Below are positions 1 through 4,049 of a DNA stretch of 5,928 nt, one piece after another; the first letter of the stretch is position 1, and the number at the start of each line of letters is the position of its first letter. Location of the stretch: contig JALRCL010000468.1 in NCBI GenBank assembly GCA_023268575.1, positions 1 through 5,928 of the forward strand, written 5' to 3'. The notes under the pieces were generated by a model. The model worked only from the letters and a program-made list of their open reading frames with translations. It searched no databases and was not told the DNA's origin. Origin of the DNA: Patulibacter sp. Its GTDB lineage: Bacteria > Actinomycetota > Thermoleophilia > Solirubrobacterales > Solirubrobacteraceae. Both the position numbers and the translations under genes were made by a program.

Positions 1-29
1 CCGAGGAGCTCCGCGCCGCGGCCGACTGA
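1..29 (+). CDS. possible 3' end of a plus-strand gene (partial, uncertain)
   Basis: In the third plus frame the first bases read E-E-L-R-A-A-A-D followed by TGA at 27-29. All eight visible codons end in G or C, which matches the codon habit of the genuine genes here, and the peptide looks like an ordinary helical C-terminus. The rest of the gene would lie left of the window. A rival reading is the first plus frame, which is open from base 1 to a TGA at 145-147. It would give a C-terminal tail of heptapeptides of the type R-P-T-A-E-A-G, encoded by the 21-bp tandem array. That frame has more codons ending in A or T (about eight of 48), so I prefer the shorter reading, but neither is secure. No function can be assigned. 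Confidence 0.25.
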
Positions 30-147
30 CCGCGGCGGCGGGGCGACCGCCGAGGCAGGCCGACCGACTGCCGAGCTGACGCGGCCGACTGCCGAGGCTG
101 GGCGGCCGACTGCCGTGGTCGGCCGGCCGACTGCCGAGGCCGGCTGA
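22..147. repeat. 21-bp tandem repeat array, six units
   Basis: Six units of exactly 21 bases start at 22, 43, 64, 85, 106 and 127. The conserved core is ccgactgccgag. It is exact at 64-75, 85-96 and 127-138, has one change at 106-117, two at 43-54, and a decayed second half in the first unit. The right half of each unit varies more, as a short C/G-rich spacer. Because 21 is divisible by three, the array is open in the first plus frame and would encode seven-residue repeats ending at TGA 145-147. It could equally be a non-coding minisatellite just after a stop codon at 27-29. There is no flanking transposase or CRISPR-like spacing. Confidence 0.85.
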
Positions 148-229
148 CCGGTGCGGCTCGCCGGCTACCGCCGAGGTGGTGCCGGGTCCGCCGCGAGGCG
201 GGCGTCGGCCAGCTCGCGAGCACGGGTCC

Positions 230-256
230 CCGAGGTCGGCGCTGCGTCGACCTCGG
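230..256. other. 9-bp perfect inverted repeat (hairpin)
   Basis: The arms ccgaggtcg (230-238) and cgacctcgg (248-256) are perfectly complementary around a 9-base loop. There is no T-run on either side, so it is not a classical intrinsic terminator. T-less hairpins are common at gene ends in high-GC bacteria, and this one could help end a plus-strand transcript coming from the left. It could also be a chance dyad in GC-rich DNA. Confidence 0.35.
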
Positions 257-543
257 CGACGACTGCACGGCGAGGGCGACGCTCCGCAGGACGGCGGTGC
301 GGGGTCGTTGATCTCGTTGGAGTCGGGGCGACGAGCCCGACGTTCGGCACGTGGGGCGTGCGTTTCGTCGATGTCGCTCGTGGTGAGGGCGCGACCTCGA
401 CGCATCGCATGCGCGTCGGTGCCCGATCGGCGGTGCCGGGTGCGGGCGGCGAACCCGGACGCCCGATGCGGAACGGGGCTCGGGCGGGCGCGTCGCGCAC
501 GGGACGACGACCAGCGGACCGGCCGCCTCGATCGCCGAGCGAG

Positions 544-757
544 GGACCGCAGGCCCACGCCGATCCGGGTTCGTTGCCGACCGGCCCGCCGCGCCGAGCC
601 GCGGACCGCAGGCCGACGCGGCTGATCCACTTCGTGCTCGGTCTCCGCGCCGTACCGCACCGCGGACCGCAGGCCGACGCGGCCGATCCACTTCGTGCTC
701 GGCCGCCTCGCCGGACCGCGGCCCGGCGCGCCCATCGCCCCGCACGTTCGTGCTCCG
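544..757. repeat. degenerate ~60-bp direct repeat family, about four copies
   Basis: A unit that opens with ggaccgcaggcc and ends around ttcgtgctcgg recurs at roughly 60-base steps. A decayed copy starts at 544: it shares the first 12 bases, then acgc, gatcc and ttcgt. Two nearly identical copies start at 603 and 664. A fourth, poorly preserved copy lies at about 713-757 and keeps ggaccgc and ttcgtgctc. The middle pair is clear; the outer two are an interpretation of partial matches. Nothing shows coding function. The size and the higher divergence of the outer copies fit a decaying tandem array, or unequal duplication of a structured element. Confidence 0.6.
599..702. repeat. 43-bp near-perfect direct repeat pair
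   Basis: Bases 599-641 and 660-702 are identical except for one position (t at 623, c at 684). They are separated by 18 unrelated bases, giving a period of 61. Each copy starts ccgcggaccgcaggcc and ends cacttcgtgctcgg. A single mismatch in 43 bases implies recent duplication or active homogenisation. The period is not a multiple of three, so the copies fall in different reading frames, which argues against a repeated protein motif. Confidence 0.9.
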
Positions 758-870
758 CCGCCCGCGTCTCGCCCGCCCGCGACTCCGCCCGCCCGCGACC
801 CGCCCCGGCCGCGCTCCCTACCCGCACGCCCCTGCCCGGCCGCCGGCGTCCCTGGCCGCGTCGCTCCCTC
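751..870 (+). promoter_or_regulatory. C-rich, G-poor tract, possible Rho-dependent terminator (rut-like)
   Basis: By hand count this 120-base stretch has about 71 C and 32 G on the plus strand, whereas the rest of the window is near balance. Rho loads on unstructured RNA rich in C and poor in G, so a plus-strand transcript from the left would present such a site here, just before it would enter the autolysin gene antisense. The composition is seen directly; the role is inference. The same tract is G-rich when read from the minus strand, so it would not serve as a rut site for the autolysin transcript. Confidence 0.25.
770..799. repeat. 14-bp direct repeat within the C-rich tract
   Basis: The string cgcccgcccgcgac occurs at 770-783 and again at 786-799, a 16-base period. 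It is short and of low complexity, and probably reflects local slippage in C-rich DNA. Confidence 0.5.
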
Positions 871-894
871 CGGAGCCGCGCCCCGCGCGGCCGA

Positions 895-923
895 CGGGAC
901 GTCGCGCCCAGCGCGACGTCCCG
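895..923 (-). terminator. perfect 13-bp hairpin, probable terminator of the autolysin gene
   Basis: On the plus strand the arms cgggacgtcgcgc (895-907) and gcgcgacgtcccg (911-923) are perfectly complementary around a 3-base loop (cca, tgg on the transcript). The stem begins 8 bases after the TGA (934-932) of the minus-strand glucosaminidase gene, the normal place for an intrinsic terminator. The bases following it in the direction of transcription are tcggccgcg, so there is no U-run. U-less terminators of this kind are often predicted in high-GC Actinomycetota. The symmetrical stem could also act on convergent plus-strand transcription. Confidence 0.7.
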
Positions 924-931
924 GGTGGGCG

Positions 932-2044
932 TCAGCGGTCGTACTGGGTCAGCTTCTCGCTGCGCATCAGCCGGATGAGGCTGTTGGAGTACTGCGGGTC
1001 GGTGGCGTACCCGGCCTTGTGGATCTCCTTCGCGAACCGCTCGGGGTCGTCGCTGTACTTGAACGCGTTCGCGTAGCGGCTGTTCTGCAGCAGGAAGAGC
1101 CCGTGATCGTCGAAGGAGTCCTGCATGCCGCGGTACATCCGGAACGCGGCGAGCTGCCGGACGAGCCGCCCGGACTCGGACTCGAAGGTCGGCTTCAGGA
1201 CGCAGCCGACGGCCTCGGTGCCCCAGCGGTACACGCCGTTCTTCGCGTCGACGGCCTGGGCCTTGATGCCGAAGTAGTTGTTCGCGCCGGCGGTGAGCGT
1301 GCCGGAGGCGGACTCGAGGATCCCCTGGGCGAGGGTCACGGAGGCGGGGACCTTCGTCGTGGCGGCCGAGGTGCGGGCGAGCGGGCCGGCTGCGGCGATG
1401 AACGCCGCGCGGTTGGCGGGCGGCGCCACGAGCGGGACGGTCGCCACCGACGAGCACCGGCCCTGCTGCGGGTTCTCGGCAGCCGGCGCGCCCGGCTCGC
1501 TCCAGCCGCAGTAGCGCGCGACCATCGACGCCTTCTCGCCCTGCACCATCGCGTCGGGCACGTACCCGGCGCGCCCGTTGGGCAGCCGGACGCGGTCCCA
1601 GACGCGCGAGCGACCGCTGTAGCCCGACTGGGGCGGCCCGTTCATCTGGCAGAGGACGCGGATCGACGCTCCGTTGCGCAGGGTGCCCATCCGCTTGCGG
1701 TCGGTCGGGGTCCGCCGGACCGTGACGCGCTTGGAGGACTGGAGCTTGATCGTCGCGCGCGAGCTCGGACGGGACGCGCTCACGGTGCCGCTGTTCGACG
1801 TCGCGGCGCCGTTCCCCGTGGCCTGCGTCGTCGTGGTCCCGCCGGTGCCGACGCCGCCGGTGGACTGCCGGACGGCGGCGGCGCGCTCCTGCGCGGTCCA
1901 GGTCGGCGGCGAGCCGGCGGCGGGACCCTCGAGGGCCGTGCCGCCGGGTCCGGTCGGACCGGCGGCCCCGGCTGGGACGGCGGCCAGGAGGCCGGCCACC
2001 AGGGGGAGCGCGAACGCGGTTCGGCGGGCGGGACGAAGAGTCAT
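932..2044 (-). CDS. secreted SH3-domain GH73 glucosaminidase (peptidoglycan hydrolase)
   Basis: This is a 370-residue exported autolysin expected to cut the GlcNAc-beta-1,4-MurNAc bond of peptidoglycan. Residues 1-28 form a signal peptide: R-P-A-R-R, a hydrophobic core, then A-G-A-A, with likely cleavage near 27-28. A Gly/Thr/Ser-rich linker covers about 62-97. A bacterial SH3 domain spans about 98-168, including V-T-V-R-R-T-P and V-W-D-R-V. C179 and C197 could form a disulphide. The GH73 domain fills about 206-370: the catalytic Glu is E244 in A-Q-G-I-L-E-S-A-S-G, followed by N-N-Y-F-G-I-K (255-261), A-F-R-M-Y (300-304), D-D-H-G (312-315) and Y-A-T-D-P-Q-Y (346-352). All resemble FlgJ/AcmA-type enzymes. 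The open frame extends upstream to 2242, but that part is Arg/Pro-rich and overlaps the transporter gene, so the ATG at 2044 in front of the signal peptide is chosen. Its Shine-Dalgarno is weak. The SH3 domain probably anchors the enzyme to the wall. The family is secure; the exact bond is inferred. Confidence 0.93.
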   Translation of the reverse strand: MTLRPARRTAFALPLVAGLLAAVPAGAAGPTGPGGTALEGPAAGSPPTWTAQERAAAVRQSTGGVGTGGTTTTQATGNGAATSNSGTVSASRPSSRATIKLQSSKRVTVRRTPTDRKRMGTLRNGASIRVLCQMNGPPQSGYSGRSRVWDRVRLPNGRAGYVPDAMVQGEKASMVARYCGWSEPGAPAAENPQQGRCSSVATVPLVAPPANRAAFIAAAGPLARTSAATTKVPASVTLAQGILESASGTLTAGANNYFGIKAQAVDAKNGVYRWGTEAVGCVLKPTFESESGRLVRQLAAFRMYRGMQDSFDDHGLFLLQNSRYANAFKYSDDPERFAKEIHKAGYATDPQYSNSLIRLMRSEKLTQYDR

Positions 2045-2174
2045 CTCGGAGTCTGCAACCGGTGGGTCGGGGGGATGTTGCGGTCGCCGGACGAGCCGCC
2101 GGGTGGGGGCTCGGGGCTCGTCGGTACCGGGCACGTCATCACAGCCCGCGGGTCCGCCGCGCCGCGCCGGCGCC
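2045..2174. other. 130-bp intergenic spacer between ABC exporter and autolysin genes
   Basis: This non-coding gap contains an 8-bp inverted repeat (2090-2122), a self-complementary cggtaccg at 2122-2129 and a perfect 10-base palindrome gcgccggcgc at 2164-2173. The plus strand has several G-runs (2064-2066, 2069-2074, 2101-2103, 2105-2109, 2113-2116), so a minus-strand leader would be C-rich. I cannot identify a convincing -10/-35 pair. It is long enough to hold a separate promoter for the autolysin, but read-through from the transporter operon is equally possible. Confidence 0.6.
2090..2122 (-). terminator. weak hairpin after the ABC operon, possible terminator or attenuator
   Basis: The arms gacgagcc (2090-2097) and ggctcgtc (2115-2122) are perfectly complementary around a 17-base loop. 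They lie about 50 bases after the transporter stop codon and about 45 bases before the autolysin start. The large loop and the lack of a U-run make this a weak candidate. It could also be a structured part of the autolysin leader. Confidence 0.25.
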
Positions 2175-4049
2175 CTAGGCGGGAACGGCGGGCGCGCGAC
2201 CGTCCCCGCGGCGCCAGTCGCCATGGAGCTTCGCGTACCCACCCCCGCGACGCAGCAACTCCTCGTGCGTCCCGGCCTCGGCGATCCGCCCGTCCTCGAC
2301 GAGGACGATGAGGTCGGCTCGCCGGATCGTCGAGAGCCGATGGGCGATCACGATCGCGGTCCGGTCGGCGAGCAGCCGCGCGAGCGCGCGCTCGATCCGC
2401 TCCTCGGTGCGCAGGTCGACCTTCGCGGTCGCCTCGTCGAGGAGCAGCAGGTCGGGGCCGGTCCCGGGATCGCCGGCGATGAGCGCACGGGCGAACGCCA
2501 CGAGCTGCCGCTGGCCGGCCGAGAGGGCGGCGCCCCGCTCGCCGACGGTCGTGTCGAGGCCCTCGGGGAGCCGCCCGAGGGCCTCGTCGGCGCCGAGCGC
2601 GGCGACGACGGCCTCGACCTCGGTGCGCGTGGCGCCCTCGCGCCCGAACGCGATGTTCTCGGCGACCGTGCCGCTGAAGAGGAAGCCTTCCTGCGGCACG
2701 ATCCCCATCCGGCTGCGCAGCTCGCGCTGGCGCAGATCGCGCAGATCGATGCCGTCGATCGTCACGCGCCCGCGAGTCGGGTCGACGAAGCGCGCGGCGA
2801 GCTTCACGATCGTCGACTTGCCGGCGCCGGTCGGACCGACGAGGGCGACCGTCGCCCCGGCCGGCACGGTCAGGTCGACGTCGTGCAGGACGAGCCGCCC
2901 GCCGCCGGTGGGGTCGCGGTTCGTCGCGTAGCCGAAGGAGACGCCCTCGAACCGCAGCTCGCCGCGCAGCACCCGGCCGCTGTCCGCGTCGCGGGCCGGC
3001 AGCGGCCGCGGGTCGTCCCGGTCGTGCAGCGTGGACTCCTGGTCCAGGAGCGCGCCGATCTTGTCGAGCGCCGCCATCCCGGACTGGAAGGTCGTGTAGA
3101 CGTTCGAGAGGTCGCTGATCGGGCCGAAGAAGTTGTCCAGCGCGGTGACGAAGCCGATCAGCACGCCGATCGTCACGGCGCCCTCGATCGCCTGCCCGCC
3201 ACCGACGAGGAGCACGAGGACGATCGCGACGGTGCCGAGGTACTCGACGGCGGGGAAGTACGCGGCGTTCAGGTGGACGGTCCGCATGTTCGCCTGGCGG
3301 TTGTCGTCGCCGAGGGCGTGGAACCGCTGGACGTGGCCGGCCTCGCGACCGAACGACCGGATGACCCGGACCCCCGACAGCGTCTCCTGGAGGTGCGCCG
3401 TGATCGAGCCGATCGTCTCGCGGGTGCGCGCGAACGCGTCGACGGACGCGAGCCGGAACGCGAGCGACCCGAGCAGCAGGACGGGCATCGTCGTGAACGT
3501 GATGAGCGCGAGCTGCAGGTCGAGCGAGACGAGGATGACGATCGAGCCGATGAGCATGAGCACCGACTGCAGGAGCGTCACGAGCGCCGAGCTGATCATC
3601 GTCTGCAGCGCGTCGACGTCGTTCGTCATCCGCGACACGAGCACGCCGGCCCGCTGACGCTCGTGGTAGCTCACCGGCATCTCGAGCAGGTGGCGGAAGA
3701 TCCGCTCGCGCAGGTCGCTGAGGAGCCGCGCGCCGATCCAGCCGACGAGGCGGTCGCGGACGATCGACGCGGCGACGCCGACGAGCGCTACCACGAGGAA
3801 CGCGACGACGAGGACCGTGAGGCGGCCGGTGTCGCCGGCCACGAGGCCGTCGTCGACGGCGCGTTGCGCGAGGGGCGCGGGGGCGAGGGCCGCCGCGGTG
3901 GAGAGCAGCAGCGCGACGACCATCACCGCGATCCGCGCTCGGTAGGGCAGGAGCATCGCCGCGAGGTTGCGCAGGCGCCTCCCGCGGCCGCGGGTGGCGG
4001 CCCGGCGCCGGCGCAGCTCGGCTCGGACGTGCTCGCCGCGGGAGCTCAC
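2175..4049 (-). CDS. ABC exporter half-transporter with consensus catalytic site (heterodimer partner B)
   Basis: This 624-residue type IV ABC exporter subunit has a fused membrane domain and ATPase. A basic elbow segment (about 11-40) precedes six predicted transmembrane segments near 38-60, 75-97, 155-176, 178-200, 265-285 and 291-311. The nucleotide-binding domain begins near 363: A-loop Y374, Walker A G-P-T-G-A-G-K-S-T (405-413, K411), Q-loop Q453, X-loop T-V-G-E-R-G (501-506), signature L-S-A-G-Q (509-513), Walker B ending L-D-E (D538, catalytic E539) and H-loop H570. The second signature glycine is replaced by Ala, as happens at the degenerate site of heterodimeric exporters. The GTG start at 4049 overlaps the upstream stop codon in a GTGA, implying translational coupling; an internal ATG (residue 32) would remove the elbow helix. 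It should pair with the upstream protein to export lipids, drugs or peptides. The substrate is unknown. Lengths and motifs are normal for the family. Confidence 0.95.
   Translation of the reverse strand: MSSRGEHVRAELRRRRAATRGRGRRLRNLAAMLLPYRARIAVMVVALLLSTAAALAPAPLAQRAVDDGLVAGDTGRLTVLVVAFLVVALVGVAASIVRDRLVGWIGARLLSDLRERIFRHLLEMPVSYHERQRAGVLVSRMTNDVDALQTMISSALVTLLQSVLMLIGSIVILVSLDLQLALITFTTMPVLLLGSLAFRLASVDAFARTRETIGSITAHLQETLSGVRVIRSFGREAGHVQRFHALGDDNRQANMRTVHLNAAYFPAVEYLGTVAIVLVLLVGGGQAIEGAVTIGVLIGFVTALDNFFGPISDLSNVYTTFQSGMAALDKIGALLDQESTLHDRDDPRPLPARDADSGRVLRGELRFEGVSFGYATNRDPTGGGRLVLHDVDLTVPAGATVALVGPTGAGKSTIVKLAARFVDPTRGRVTIDGIDLRDLRQRELRSRMGIVPQEGFLFSGTVAENIAFGREGATRTEVEAVVAALGADEALGRLPEGLDTTVGERGAALSAGQRQLVAFARALIAGDPGTGPDLLLLDEATAKVDLRTEERIERALARLLADRTAIVIAHRLSTIRRADLIVLVEDGRIAEAGTHEELLRRGGGYAKLHGDWRRGDGRAPAVPA
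4046..4049 (-). other. GTGA stop/start overlap coupling the two ABC genes
   Basis: The TGA stop of the upstream transporter gene (4048-4046) shares bases with the GTG start of the downstream one (4049-4047). No strong Shine-Dalgarno sits in front of the GTG; the nearest purine-rich run is in ggcggg. Start by terminating ribosomes is therefore likely, which would keep the two subunits at equal amounts, as an obligate heterodimer needs. Confidence 0.85.

Larger units (their letters stand above)
148..894. other. gene-free, repeat-rich intergenic region
   Basis: About 750 bases hold no open frame that looks like a protein. The long frames that cross it give Arg/Pro/Ala-rich translations with no recognisable domain, no sustained preference for G/C in the third codon position, and continuation straight into the antisense of neighbouring genes. 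I found no tRNA, rRNA or recognisable riboswitch. It does contain a 9-bp hairpin (230-256), a degenerate ~60-bp direct repeat family (about 544-757), a C-rich tract (751-870) with a 14-bp direct repeat, and the autolysin terminator just beyond its right edge. If a plus-strand gene ends at 29 or 147, this is the space between two convergent genes. It is unusually long for that position in a compact genome. Confidence 0.6.

Noticed and set aside
301..405. Short minus-strand frame from an ATG at 405, reading T-T-S-D-I-D-E and P-D-S-N-E-I-N-D
   Set aside because: Two short stretches have G/C third positions, but between and after them the pattern fails. The frame then runs on through the tandem array to the window edge without a stop, and has no recognisable domain. 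It might be decayed coding sequence, but cannot be supported as a gene.
599..702. CRISPR-like array
   Set aside because: There are only two good copies of a 43-base repeat, with an 18-base gap, decayed outer copies and no cas genes. The unit is too long and the gap too short for a CRISPR.
151..978. 275-codon plus-strand open frame over the gene-free region
   Set aside because: It has no sustained third-position preference and no domain, it crosses repeats with a 61-base period that change frame, and it ends inside the autolysin gene antisense.
165..1457. 430-codon minus-strand open frame overlapping the autolysin out of frame
   Set aside because: Its right half is an off-frame shadow of the glucosaminidase and its left half is Arg/Pro-rich translation of the repeat region.
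2045..2242. Upstream extension of the autolysin start to 2242
   Set aside because: The extra 66 residues are Arg/Pro-rich, overlap the transporter gene, and would bury the signal peptide inside the protein.
695..2311. 538-codon plus-strand open frame through the autolysin region
   Set aside because: It is antisense to the glucosaminidase, which has a signal peptide, an SH3 domain and catalytic motifs. The part outside it lies in C-rich repeat DNA and has no protein character.
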